Shown here: piece by piece, positions 1 to 8,821 of the stretch
Layout of the letters: every line of letters starts with the position of its first letter
Position numbering within the stretch: position 1 is the stretch's first letter
NCBI GenBank assembly: GCA_002371265.1
Contig: DFGT01000034.1
Span: 58,452 to 90,099 of the forward strand
Length of the DNA: 31,648 bases
From: Bacteroidales bacterium UBA3743
Lineage (GTDB): Bacteria > Bacteroidota > Bacteroidia > Bacteroidales > Paludibacteraceae
Reading direction: 5' to 3'
Program-made: the position numbers and the translations under genes
The notes under the pieces: model-generated
The model's database searches: none
The model's input: only the letters and a program-made list of their open reading frames with translations
What the model was told of the DNA's origin: nothing

Positions 1-50
1 TAACAATCCTCAGTTATGACACTCCGTCTATCTGTTTTCTTCTTTTTCAT
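1..50 (-). CDS. possible 5' end of a minus-strand gene, cut by the window edge
   Basis: An ATG on the minus strand at 50-48 opens a frame that stays open to the window edge (16 codons, beginning MKKKKTDRRS). The length is far too short to identify a family, and no Shine-Dalgarno or convincing -7/-33 pair lies upstream. It is listed because the remaining 1-143 bp holds no other gene and the frame is lysine-rich like a real N-terminus. It could be chance. Confidence 0.2.
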   Translation of the reverse strand, partial: MKKKKTDRRSVITEDC

Positions 51-143
51 CGAACTCACGTAAAAATTAGACAGTCCATAAACCGTTTCGATAATGGGTG
101 GATAAAAATTCGCGTCGGCACAAATACAAAATTTTTAACATGC

Positions 144-174
144 TTTAGATAATCATCCAAATGTATTATCTTTG
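144..174 (+). promoter_or_regulatory. tpiA promoter (Bacteroidota -33/-7)
   Basis: The -7 box TATCTTTG at 167-174 matches TAnnTTTG exactly. A 3-of-4 match to the -33 box (TTTA at 144-147) lies 19 bp upstream. Transcription should start near 181, giving a leader of about 40 nt before the tpiA ATG at 221. Confidence 0.6.
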
Positions 175-220
175 CAAACGAATTGAATTCAGAATAAACA
201 TAAATTAAATATCAACGAAA

Positions 221-976
221 ATGAGAAAGAAAATCGTAGCAGGAAACTGGAAGATGAATACTACTCTTCAGGAGGGTATCGCTTTGGCAAACGACTTGAA
301 GAACGCATTGGCAGGTAAGACTCCAAAGTGTGATGTAGTAGTTTGTACTCCATTCATTTCAGTAGCAGCAGTAGCTGAGACAGTAAAGGGATCAGTTATC
401 GGTGTAGGAGCTGAGGATTGTTCAGCAAACGAGAAGGGAGCATTCACAGGAGAGGTTTCTGCAAGCATGGTTGCTTCAACAGGTGCTAAGTACTGTATTC
501 TTGGACACTCAGAGCGTCGTCAGTACCACGGAGAGGACAACGCACTTCTTATCAAGAAGCTTAACTTGGCTTTGGCTAACGGTCTAACTCCAATCTTCTG
601 TGTAGGAGAGGTTAAGGAAGAGCGTGAGTCTAACACATTCAAGTCAGTTATCGAGGGTCAGATGGCAGCTGTTTACACTCTTTCTGCAGCAGATTTCGCT
701 AAGGTTGTTATCGCATACGAGCCAGTTTGGGCTATCGGTACAGGTTTGACTGCAACTTCAGCTCAGGCACAGGAGGTTCACGCATTCATCCGTGCTTCTA
801 TCGCAGCTAAGTACGACAAGGCAACAGCAGACAACACATCAATCCTTTACGGTGGTTCTTGCAAGGGAAGCAACGCTCCTGAGTTGTTCGCTCAGCCAGA
901 TATCGACGGTGGTTTGATCGGTGGTGCCGCTCTTAAGGCAGCTGATTTCATGCAGATCATCGAGGCTTGGAAGTAA
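221..976 (+). CDS. tpiA: triosephosphate isomerase
   Basis: This cytoplasmic glycolytic enzyme interconverts dihydroxyacetone phosphate and glyceraldehyde 3-phosphate. The 251-residue length is normal for the family. All catalytic parts are visible: Lys11 in GNWKMN, His96 in LGHSERR, Glu167 in AYEPVWAIGTG with the flexible loop-6 sequence after it, and the C-terminal phosphate-binding glycines in GGSCKGSN and GGLIGGAAL. The start is well supported because the N-terminus aligns directly with the family's first beta strand and a promoter lies about 45 bp upstream. Codon use is strongly biased, as expected for high expression, and the SalI palindrome common elsewhere in the window is absent. The gene is monocistronic: a strong hairpin follows the stop and the next gene is convergent. 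Confidence 0.98.
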   Translation: MRKKIVAGNWKMNTTLQEGIALANDLKNALAGKTPKCDVVVCTPFISVAAVAETVKGSVIGVGAEDCSANEKGAFTGEVSASMVASTGAKYCILGHSERRQYHGEDNALLIKKLNLALANGLTPIFCVGEVKEERESNTFKSVIEGQMAAVYTLSAADFAKVVIAYEPVWAIGTGLTATSAQAQEVHAFIRASIAAKYDKATADNTSILYGGSCKGSNAPELFAQPDIDGGLIGGAALKAADFMQIIEAWK

Positions 977-1000
977 TAATTCCAACGATTAGAAAAACAA

Positions 1001-1035
1001 AATGGTTCGGCGAAAGTCGAACCATTTTTTGTTTT
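1001..1035. terminator. bidirectional intrinsic terminator between tpiA and the DUF2130 gene
   Basis: A 9-bp stem (AATGGTTCG at 1001-1009 with CGAACCATT at 1018-1026) encloses an 8-nt loop. It is followed by a T-rich run on the plus strand and preceded by an A-rich run, so it can serve both convergent genes. Confidence 0.85.
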
Positions 1036-1059
1036 ATAAAACCGGGTACAATATAAATC

Positions 1060-2400
1060 TCAATCATCTTCTACATCAATATACTCACTACCCTTTCGTG
1101 CATCGTCAAACTTCTGTTTCATTGTTGGATTATTACGTGTAAGTTTCTTGATAGTCAGAGATTCAGCCTTGTCGTTGGCAAGGCGAAGATTGTTCTCACT
1201 ACCTATAAGAGCATCCTTGATCTTCTGAAGATGCTGAATAGACTTATCAATCTCATCAATAGCGGTCTTGAATTTTTCACTTGCAAGACGATAGTTTTTT
1301 CCAAACTTATCCCGAAAATCATTAAGTTGATTCTCGAAATTTGACACGTCGACCGACTGGCTCTGTGCTATTGCCAATTGCTGTTTATATTCCAAACTTT
1401 TCTTTGATGTCTGAACCAACAGAGAAATGAGTGGCAAAAAGAACTGAGGTCGGATAACATACATTTTATCGTACTTGTACGACACATCCACTATACCTCC
1501 ATTATAGAGTTCATTTTCAGGTTCGAGCAACGATACAAGTACCGCAAACTCACACTTTTTTGCTTTTCGGTCGGCATCCAACTTCTTAAAGAAATCTTCA
1601 TTCTTATGTTTGGAAGCAGTCTCGTCGGCCTCATTCTTCATCTCAAACATGATTGACACATATTCTGTGCCATCATCGGCAAAATCACGGAAGATGAAAT
1701 CGCCTTTGCTACCTCCAGAAGCGTCGTTATCCTTCTCGAAATATGCATTAGGCATCACAGGACGCATCATCTGGTTGAACTGAGTGGAGCAATGGATTTC
1801 TAACGTCTCGCCTATCATCTTTGTCGACATGCGGATCTTCAAATCTTTATAGTAATCCACCTGCTCTTTTGCCATCTTTAGTTGATACTCGTACTGTTCT
1901 TTGATAGAATTTTCAGAGTTGACAGCTTGTTGTTTAACCATCTGGACATTTAGTTTCAGCTGAGCAATCTCTTCATCCTTATCTTTAATGCGTTCCAAAG
2001 CCTTTCTCTGCTCATTCATGACCGCAATCTGCATCTTATTCTCATCATCCCGAATAGAAGAGTGCAATGCGGCAATTTCTTTCTCCTTATCTGCAATAGC
2101 CAGTTTGATTTCTGCGGTTTTCTTTTCCTCAGCGACATGAAGTTCATTACGCAGCTGTGCAATTATAGATTCTTTTTCTTTAATGTCAAGATCCTTCCTG
2201 TTTAATGCATTCTGATACTGTTGTTCAGTTCTAGCTGTTACAAGATCCTGCTCCGCCTTTTGATTTTTGCTGAGTTCTGCGAGTCGACGGTTCAGTTCCG
2301 CATCAAACTCCGCATTCTTCACCTGGCTGACAATAGATGCATAATCAGCCTCATCAACTTGGAATACATTTCCACACTTTGGACATTTTAATTCTTTCAT
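1060..2400 (-). CDS. DUF2130 domain protein with N-terminal zinc-ribbon half-site and coiled coil
   Basis: The 446-residue protein opens with a CPKCG half-site (Cys6, Cys9). A long charged coiled coil follows at about residues 25-190, rich in Glu, Lys, Gln and Ala. The DUF2130 domain then spans about residues 190-340. It contains GDFIFRDF, then FEMKNE, then FFKKLDADRKAKKCEFAVLV. The spacing of Asp, Glu-x-Lys and a following Lys/Asp helix resembles a PD-(D/E)xK nuclease core; this is inference. A second, shorter coiled coil lies near 345-420. No signal peptide is seen, so it is cytoplasmic. The function is unknown. It starts 60 bp after the HTCS gene on the same strand, with a heptamer repeat array in the gap, and no convincing promoter of its own is visible. 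Confidence 0.85.
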   Translation of the reverse strand: MKELKCPKCGNVFQVDEADYASIVSQVKNAEFDAELNRRLAELSKNQKAEQDLVTARTEQQYQNALNRKDLDIKEKESIIAQLRNELHVAEEKKTAEIKLAIADKEKEIAALHSSIRDDENKMQIAVMNEQRKALERIKDKDEEIAQLKLNVQMVKQQAVNSENSIKEQYEYQLKMAKEQVDYYKDLKIRMSTKMIGETLEIHCSTQFNQMMRPVMPNAYFEKDNDASGGSKGDFIFRDFADDGTEYVSIMFEMKNEADETASKHKNEDFFKKLDADRKAKKCEFAVLVSLLEPENELYNGGIVDVSYKYDKMYVIRPQFFLPLISLLVQTSKKSLEYKQQLAIAQSQSVDVSNFENQLNDFRDKFGKNYRLASEKFKTAIDEIDKSIQHLQKIKDALIGSENNLRLANDKAESLTIKKLTRNNPTMKQKFDDARKGSEYIDVEDD

Positions 2401-2413
2401 ATCGTTTCTTCAA

Positions 2414-2455
2414 CGCAATTATGCATTTTGAATTTTGCATTCAGCATTTTGAATT
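2414..2455 (-). repeat. heptamer tandem array A (6 units), just after the HTCS stop
   Basis: Read on the minus strand this is six consecutive 7-nt units, each starting AAT: AATTCAA, AATGCTG, AATGCAA, AATTCAA, AATGCAT, AATTGCG. It begins 5 bp downstream of the HTCS stop codon and runs in the sense of that gene. It belongs to the same family as the arrays at 8794, 18257, 21043 and 30642. Confidence 0.8.
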
Positions 2456-2460
2456 TTCCT

Positions 2461-5400
2461 CTATCTCTGCGACGGTACTCGTCCAAAGAACTGTTTGTAT
2501 TTCCTTGTGAAGTAGGCTGGATCAGAGAAACCGACTCTGTATGCGACATCTGCCACTGAAATACGCTCAGTGGTCAACAATGAATGTGCCATGTTCAAAC
2601 GGTAGTCTGTGATGATCTCAAGCGGTGTCTTGCCTGTCAAAACCTTTACTTTTCTTGTCAATGTAGATTGGCTTACCGCAGACTCTCTTGCCAACACTTC
2701 AATGCTGAAGTCTGAGTCTGAATAGTTTTCCTCAATCACCTTTATCACTCTCTTCAAGAACGGATCCATCTCTTCTGTCTTCTCCATAGCGTCCGGTTCA
2801 ACAATCGTAGATAGGATTCTATTTTGAGTGTTTCGCTTCACATTGATGATACTCTGAAGTTTCAGAAGCAACTCTTTCTGGCTGAATGGCTTCGTGATAT
2901 AATCCACAGCACCCGTGCCAAGTCCCTCCAAACGCATCTCATCCTCTGTTCGTGCTGAGACAAACAGCAATGGAATATGGCTGGTCTCCGGCGAGGCCTG
3001 TAAAGATTTGTTCAACGTGAATCCGTCCATTATCGGCATCTCCACATCACTGACGATCACGTCAGGCTGATCATTCTTTGAAATATTCAGTGCGGCGGAT
3101 CCGTCATTGGCTGTCAGTACCGTCGCATACGGTTCTAGCATCGAGACAATGCTTTTCAAGACCATATCATCGTCGTCGACAACAAGTATGACACTTTCAT
3201 TCAACGCAGAATCTTCTTGCGGGATATATTGAGTCTCTGTCGTCTCCTCTGTAACGATCTGGTTGTTTACCTTGGCAGTCGACTTTTTGAAATACAGACT
3301 TATGGCAGTGCCCACACCCTCCTTGCTCTCGACACCAATCTTGCCATTCATCTGCTTCATATACTCCTGACAAAGTGAGAATCCAAGTCCGGAGCCCTTT
3401 TCGCCGGTTGTTCCCTCCGTCGACTCATGCTTTCCATTTGAAAGAAGGTTTTCCAACTGAGCTGGCGTCATTCCCACTCCATTGTCAGAAATCTTCAACA
3501 GCAATTCATTTTGTAATTCTTTTCCTTCGACGGTGATTCTTCCACCTTCATTGGTAAATTTAAGAGCATTGTTAAGAATATTTCTCACCACCACCTCAAG
3601 CTGACGTATATCAGCCTTCGCACAACAAGAATAATCAATGTTAGTGACCACGTCTATTTTCTTTGCCACAAGCAATTCATTGAGCAGACGGACCTCATTC
3701 TCCACAGACCTTTTCAAATCGACATCCGACATACGCACCGCAAACTGGCTAGAGTTCGACTGTGCCCATGCCAACAGTTTCTGCATTTCACCCTGTAACA
3801 TCGACGCTGCGTTTCTGATATCCACAAGTGAGCTCTTCTTTATATTCACCATCTCCTGTGACAAAACCGAATCCAATGAAGCTACGATTCCAAACATCGG
3901 ATTTCGCAAGTCGTGAGCAATGACAGAAATAAGTCGGTCTTTCTCTTTCAACGCCACATTCAACTCTTCCGTACGCTCTGCCACCTTATGTCGCAACTCA
4001 TTCTTCAATGCCTCCTGCTGACGCATTTTAGTGCGATACACAACAAATATTATCGCTGCCAGCAACACCACCTCTAACAAATAACACCACCATGTCTTCC
4101 ACCATGGAGGCAATACTTTCAAAGGCAAAGTAAGGGTCTGAACAGAGGTGAATGAAGTGGCGGATTTAGCCTCAACCTCCAAAATATAGTCACCCTCTGG
4201 AATATAGTTGAATAAGACTCTGCGATTTTTTCCCATCTCCTTCCAGTCGTCGTTCAATCCCTTCAAACGATAACGAAGAGCAGCTGCACCTGTTGGGGAA
4301 TAATCCACCAAGTCAATATCTATCGCAATATCTGTCTGGTTGTGTTTCAACGTCAGTTCACTCACATTGTGAAGCGTGTACTGTTTCTCTTGAGAGATAT
4401 AGAGCGTTGAGAAATCCATATACTTGATGTTCTTCGTCACCTGGATCTCATTCGGAGCAAAACATAGATATCCTGTGTTCGTTCCCATATACACATGTCC
4501 GTCTTTCGACAAAAATCCAGATCGGGAATAGAACAGATACTTAGACATGTTTCCATAATAGCCCGGCAACGAACCTGATGTGTTGTGAATTGGATCATAC
4601 CACAACACTTTGCCCAATCCGCCAAACCATATTTTGCCTTTTCCGTCTGAGCATACAACACGGAATTCACAAGAGTCTATCGCCGTTATTTTCTTCACTT
4701 CCGAACCATCAGAAGCGATTCTTAATACACCCTCGTTTGTACCAACATACAGATTGCTATGTTCATCGCAATCAATATCATACAGAGAAAGCGGACATAC
4801 GGATTTTATTGTTGCCAGATCCTTCATCATCGCCTTGAACACACCCTTCTCTTCACGCCAAATCGTGTTTGTCGTAAGGATCCAACAAATGTCATTCTTT
4901 TCTATTATTTTGTAAATCCACTTATTCGGCATCTTAGCCAATGAATCATCTGCAAGGATTCGTTTGATCCACGCTCCATTTGCATCCGCCACATACAATC
5001 CGTCACCAGCTGATCCACAGTATTTCTCACCATCAGCAAGCTGACAAATGCTGAAAATATTGTTTATCTGAGCCAAACCGTTCATTTTTACACGATGGCT
5101 GACACCGGTATTCAGATCCAACGACTGCAAGCCGTCACCCCATGTGGCAAGCAGCATATTGCCATTTTTGTCACAGTCTATTCCAAGCACATTGTTGCAA
5201 CCGACTTTGTACTGCCTGAACGTATTATCCATCTTCTTGAAAACACCGGACCCGTCAGTGGCCACAATCAGATTTCCATCCTTATCCTCGGTAAAATCCG
5301 AACATACGTGATTAGAGAATCCCTGTTCGGACGAGAATGAAATGCCTCGTATCTGCTGTTTATGGTAACACCAAATTCCGCTGTTTTGTGTCGAGACCCA

Positions 5401-6354
5401 AATGTCGCCATTGAAATCTTCAATCACAGTGTAGAGCTTTTTCATTGTCTCTCCGTTTTCCTCATACGGACGAAGATTCACAAAATCAGGTTGCACGTCC
5501 TCTATATTGTCTGTATACCAAAGGCCGTCTCCATCTGAAGAAAACCAGCATCTTCCATTTTTTGCTTGGATGACACGTGTCGTATTGTTGAAAGGAAGAT
5601 TTACCACACGAGGTTTATCACTGATCTTTGAGCTGTTGAATATCCACAACTGGTTGGAAAACAATGAAGCTGCGATGTCTCCGTTATTCAACTGGCATAT
5701 AGAATTCACAACCGCCTCCGTATGGACGTCCTTGTATTCCATAAGTTGTCCGCCATTTTTTCCGTAGACGCTTACTGTTCCTACCATACCAATCCAATAA
5801 CGATGCTCTTTGTCTACGTAAAGAGAACGCATGAACGCTCCCGTCAGCGCATTATATGCAGGATGATCATTGGAAAACTCCTGTTTGTCTTTATCATAGA
5901 TATACAATCCACCATTTGTGTATGCGTAAATCGTGCCCTCATCATCCAATGTGACACCATGAGTCATCTTATAATATGTCTTGTCGAAATCGGCAGGCAT
6001 CTTGTTTGTCACCTTGTCTGTAGACGGATCATATTCCACAAGCAGACCATTCATGCCACCCGCTACAATCTTTCCATTGCCAACATGTGATACAAACAAA
6101 AAATTGTCTCTTGGAATTTCGGGATAATTTTCTTTAGAAAAGTGACGGAAATTGCTTCCATCAAAACGGTCGAGGCCAAATTCAGTTGCGATCCAAATAA
6201 ATCCGCGGTCATCCTGTGTGATAGACTCCGATTTATTGGTCATCATTCCGTCATCGGTAGAGAAATGGGAAAAATGAGCATATTCCACTCTACCGGCGAA
6301 TGCAGACACAGCATACACTATCAGAAAAGTGATAATAGACGCTAACTTTTTCAT
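2461..6354 (-). CDS. hybrid two-component system (HTCS) sensor kinase / response regulator / AraC activator
   Basis: This 1297-residue one-protein signalling system spans the inner membrane. A signal peptide or first membrane helix (residues 1-20) is followed by a periplasmic sensor of repeated propeller-type blades (motifs such as DRGFIWIATEFGLDRFDG). A Y_Y_Y domain lies at about 660-745 and a membrane helix at about 752-775. Next come HisKA with phospho-acceptor His814 (HDLRNP), an HATPase with N-box NILNNALKF and G-boxes DNGVGM and GSGLGF, a receiver with Asp1103 in SDVEMP, and a C-terminal AraC-type helix-turn-helix (about 1195-1297). The start at 6354 is chosen over a more upstream in-frame ATG because it directly precedes the signal peptide and has an AGGAGA ribosome site. 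HTCS proteins typically sense glycan oligosaccharides and switch on nearby degradation genes; the GH9 and BspA-like genes upstream are the obvious candidates. All key residues are intact. Confidence 0.95.
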   Translation of the reverse strand: MKKLASIITFLIVYAVSAFAGRVEYAHFSHFSTDDGMMTNKSESITQDDRGFIWIATEFGLDRFDGSNFRHFSKENYPEIPRDNFLFVSHVGNGKIVAGGMNGLLVEYDPSTDKVTNKMPADFDKTYYKMTHGVTLDDEGTIYAYTNGGLYIYDKDKQEFSNDHPAYNALTGAFMRSLYVDKEHRYWIGMVGTVSVYGKNGGQLMEYKDVHTEAVVNSICQLNNGDIAASLFSNQLWIFNSSKISDKPRVVNLPFNNTTRVIQAKNGRCWFSSDGDGLWYTDNIEDVQPDFVNLRPYEENGETMKKLYTVIEDFNGDIWVSTQNSGIWCYHKQQIRGISFSSEQGFSNHVCSDFTEDKDGNLIVATDGSGVFKKMDNTFRQYKVGCNNVLGIDCDKNGNMLLATWGDGLQSLDLNTGVSHRVKMNGLAQINNIFSICQLADGEKYCGSAGDGLYVADANGAWIKRILADDSLAKMPNKWIYKIIEKNDICWILTTNTIWREEKGVFKAMMKDLATIKSVCPLSLYDIDCDEHSNLYVGTNEGVLRIASDGSEVKKITAIDSCEFRVVCSDGKGKIWFGGLGKVLWYDPIHNTSGSLPGYYGNMSKYLFYSRSGFLSKDGHVYMGTNTGYLCFAPNEIQVTKNIKYMDFSTLYISQEKQYTLHNVSELTLKHNQTDIAIDIDLVDYSPTGAAALRYRLKGLNDDWKEMGKNRRVLFNYIPEGDYILEVEAKSATSFTSVQTLTLPLKVLPPWWKTWWCYLLEVVLLAAIIFVVYRTKMRQQEALKNELRHKVAERTEELNVALKEKDRLISVIAHDLRNPMFGIVASLDSVLSQEMVNIKKSSLVDIRNAASMLQGEMQKLLAWAQSNSSQFAVRMSDVDLKRSVENEVRLLNELLVAKKIDVVTNIDYSCCAKADIRQLEVVVRNILNNALKFTNEGGRITVEGKELQNELLLKISDNGVGMTPAQLENLLSNGKHESTEGTTGEKGSGLGFSLCQEYMKQMNGKIGVESKEGVGTAISLYFKKSTAKVNNQIVTEETTETQYIPQEDSALNESVILVVDDDDMVLKSIVSMLEPYATVLTANDGSAALNISKNDQPDVIVSDVEMPIMDGFTLNKSLQASPETSHIPLLFVSARTEDEMRLEGLGTGAVDYITKPFSQKELLLKLQSIINVKRNTQNRILSTIVEPDAMEKTEEMDPFLKRVIKVIEENYSDSDFSIEVLARESAVSQSTLTRKVKVLTGKTPLEIITDYRLNMAHSLLTTERISVADVAYRVGFSDPAYFTRKYKQFFGRVPSQR

Positions 6355-6533
6355 GTTCTCCTTAATTAGTATTAGATTAGACGCAACGAATATATAATTT
6401 TTCAAGAAATTACAAAAACGAATGTTAAAAAAATATAAAAAAGATAAGGATATGGACAAAGAATATTAAACATATCTACTAAAATTATAAATAAAACGAC
6501 GGTTTAATTCAACTCATACTACAAGCGGAACAC

Positions 6534-6568
6534 AAAAAATGGTGGTGAGCAACCGCCCGCCACCATTT
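6534..6568 (-). terminator. intrinsic terminator of the BspA-like gene
   Basis: On the minus strand a 9-bp stem (AAATGGTGG/CCACCATTT, outer arms 6560-6568 and 6537-6545) encloses a GC-rich 14-nt loop and is followed by a run of six T. It lies about 25 nt beyond the stop at 6594. The rest of 6355-6593 is AT-rich and holds only the HTCS leader. Confidence 0.8.
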
Positions 6569-6593
6569 CACATGTCTAACAATCTCAAATTGA

Positions 6594-8558
6594 TTATCTC
6601 ACAACTACTTTTTGAGTCTGTCCGTCACACTTCACAATGTAAACTCCTGATGTTAGAGATCCGTTTGATGAAGTGACATCGCATCCAAGGACATCATAGA
6701 TTCTAAAATCATATCTGTCGACGGAGATACGTCCATCTGCCGCCACCACTACTATCTCATCAGCGTCGACATCATCTACCGCTGAGTTGCCACAGATTAC
6801 TTTCATGTCTGTCAAAACCTCTTTATACGCATCCAACGCATCACAAGGGACAACTATTGTCACATCATCTGCATCTTCTGTAGATTTCGCAAACACGTCT
6901 TCCAACTGTTCAAATGACGGAGGTGTAATTCCTGAAAAATATACATTCTCCAATTCATCACATTCCGTAAAAGCATAAGATCCTATAACAGACAATGTTG
7001 AAGGCAAATATATTTTTTTTATATTATCCATAAAGACAAACGCCATATCTCCTAATGTTGTGATGCCTTCTCCGACCTTTACATATTGGAAGTCGTCAAG
7101 AGACCAACTATAAGGAGCAACCTCAAATAGAGAATAGTCTTCCATTTCTCCTTCTCCCGTCAGATATAAAGTGTCGTTCTTTATAGACCAAGCTATGTTC
7201 TCACCTCCGTCTTTACCACAATATGACGACTGCGTGAAAAATGCCTGTATGTATTCAGTGGCAGTGATCGTCAATGTCAGCTCTGGATTTTTTGCCTGCT
7301 CCTCTGTCAATATACCTTCGTTATATGTCTCCCAGTAAAGGAACTCATATCCCTCTTCCGGAGTAGCAGTCAACTTGTATGTATGGCTTGTGCTTGTTTT
7401 CTCCACCACTTCTACATCAACGTCTCCCATACCAGTTTTTGTCACAGAGAAATTGATTGTAGGAATGCTTGAGCCTCCTCCTTGAACATAATCTATTTGA
7501 GCGATCACTGTTGCTGGCGACGACAAATCAACGATGATTTCAGGTTTGTTCTTATCCTCCTCTGGCACTACGTAAGTTCCTCCCCAAGTGACCTGATAGC
7601 TAGACGTCCATAAATCCACCGATATTTTATATAGATTCTTGTCGCAGTCGACGGGAGTGATTGTCAACGGTCCGTAAGCATTACTTGTCGAGTAGACATC
7701 GGTGCCATAAGGCCAAGCAGGTATGATTTTTGTATCATATGACCCTCCGTGACTTTTGATCGCTTCTATCGCTTCCTCAGTATAAGCATTACAATTGATA
7801 CTTATAACGACATCACCTTCCTCTTTATTCATCGTGAAATTATTGAATCCTGTCAGTTGTGGAAATGTTTCGCCCAAGAATTTGATTGTATCCAACTCAC
7901 AATAATAGAATGCTCCAGACTCAATCGTATCCACACTTGCAGGTATGTCAAGTTTCTTTATGTTACGACAAGAGAAAAACATGTTTTCAGAAAGTGTCTT
8001 TGTGCCTTCTGGTATCACAAATGTCTCAAATCCGCAATACTTGAAAACTGCCTCACCGAAGTTTCTAACATTTCCCAAATCAATATTTTTCAATGATTTG
8101 CAACTCTGAAATATACTTTTGGGAAGATACGTCACTTTCTCTGGAATAGAAATGGATGTCAAAGAAGAACATTCATAAAACGCCTCTTCTCCAAACTCTT
8201 TCAATCCTTCTGGCAATGTGATTTCGGCAAGAGATGTACACCCCTCAAATGCAGCAAAATCAATTATCTCTACTGTAGAGGCTATCTTAACGTCCTTCAA
8301 TTTGCTGAACGACATGAATGCATGTTTACCAATGTTTGTCACGCCTTCATTGACAACTACATTCTCCACTTCATCTTTCAAATTGCTCCACTCCGGATTG
8401 ATATACGTGTCTCCAAAAATATCCGTGGTGTATACATTCATTTCTCCATCGCCTGAAAAAGTCAAGGTTTTGGTAGACTCATCATACTTGTACGTCACTT
8501 CCGCTGATGCTGACAAAAGCGACATCGCTGCTGTAATAGCGATTAAATATTTACGCAT
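6594..8558 (-). CDS. BspA-like leucine-rich-repeat surface protein with type A T9SS sorting domain
   Basis: The 654-residue secreted protein has a signal peptide (about 1-19, cleaved after SASA). A first block of BspA/TpLRR-type leucine-rich repeats follows at about 30-240, with recurring motifs such as AFEGCTSLAEITLPEGLKEFG. Then comes a middle region and an InlB-type B-repeat-like module near 355-435 (TATPEEGYEFLYWE). A second leucine-rich block lies at about 445-570. The C-terminal 65 residues end in GVYIVKCDGQTQKVVVR. This fits the type A T9SS sorting domain, which would be cleaved when the protein is attached to the cell surface. BspA-like proteins mediate adhesion or glycan/protein binding. 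It sits between the HTCS and GH9 genes on the same strand and has its own terminator. Family confidence is high; the ligand is unknown. Confidence 0.92.
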   Translation of the reverse strand: MRKYLIAITAAMSLLSASAEVTYKYDESTKTLTFSGDGEMNVYTTDIFGDTYINPEWSNLKDEVENVVVNEGVTNIGKHAFMSFSKLKDVKIASTVEIIDFAAFEGCTSLAEITLPEGLKEFGEEAFYECSSLTSISIPEKVTYLPKSIFQSCKSLKNIDLGNVRNFGEAVFKYCGFETFVIPEGTKTLSENMFFSCRNIKKLDIPASVDTIESGAFYYCELDTIKFLGETFPQLTGFNNFTMNKEEGDVVISINCNAYTEEAIEAIKSHGGSYDTKIIPAWPYGTDVYSTSNAYGPLTITPVDCDKNLYKISVDLWTSSYQVTWGGTYVVPEEDKNKPEIIVDLSSPATVIAQIDYVQGGGSSIPTINFSVTKTGMGDVDVEVVEKTSTSHTYKLTATPEEGYEFLYWETYNEGILTEEQAKNPELTLTITATEYIQAFFTQSSYCGKDGGENIAWSIKNDTLYLTGEGEMEDYSLFEVAPYSWSLDDFQYVKVGEGITTLGDMAFVFMDNIKKIYLPSTLSVIGSYAFTECDELENVYFSGITPPSFEQLEDVFAKSTEDADDVTIVVPCDALDAYKEVLTDMKVICGNSAVDDVDADEIVVVAADGRISVDRYDFRIYDVLGCDVTSSNGSLTSGVYIVKCDGQTQKVVVR

Positions 8559-8606
8559 GGCTGTAAGTTTTAATCTTATTATGTTTTCGACTGTAAAATT
8601 ACCATA

Positions 8607-8675
8607 TCAAAACAGGACAAAAAAGAAAAGCATATTTTTTAACACGACTTTAACATTAGATAAAATATTTTGCAT
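8607..8675 (-). CDS. possible 22-aa hydrophobic peptide in the BspA-like leader
   Basis: An ATG at 8675-8673 lies 3 nt after an AGGAGG sequence, which is unusual in this phylum, and opens a 22-codon frame ending TGA at 8607. The peptide begins MQNILSNVKV and ends in a hydrophobic stretch (MLFFFVLF). It lies between the GH9 terminator and the BspA-like gene. The spacing is shorter than ideal and no promoter match precedes it, so it may be chance. Confidence 0.2.
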   Translation of the reverse strand: MQNILSNVKVVLKNMLFFFVLF

Positions 8676-8700
8676 TTTCCTCCTTAATTTCAATTAATAT

Positions 8701-8731
8701 AAAAAAACCGTAGGCTCACGCCCACGGTTTA
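8701..8731 (-). terminator. intrinsic terminator downstream of the GH9 gene
   Basis: On the minus strand the arms AAACCGT (8730-8724) and ACGGTTT (8711-8705), with an inner GGC-GTGA-GCC stem, are followed by a seven-T run. It is about 80 nt past the GH9 stop. Confidence 0.85.
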
Positions 8732-8793
8732 AAATCTAACGGGATTATCCCTCACAAGTACGATATTAGCAAATTAACTTATAATATAGTATA

Positions 8794-8821
8794 TAGCATT
8801 TAGTATTTCTCATTTGGCATT
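8794..8821 (-). repeat. heptamer tandem array B (4 units), overlapping the GH9 stop codon
   Basis: On the minus strand the units are AATGCCA, AATGAGA, AATACTA, AATGCTA. The first two units include the last GH9 codons and its TGA (8812-8810). The array is in the sense orientation of the gene it ends, as with arrays A, D and E. Confidence 0.7.

Noticed and set aside
6355..6459. N-terminal extension of the HTCS to 6459
   Set aside because: It would put 35 extra residues before a clear signal peptide, and the AGGAGA ribosome site fits the ATG at 6354.
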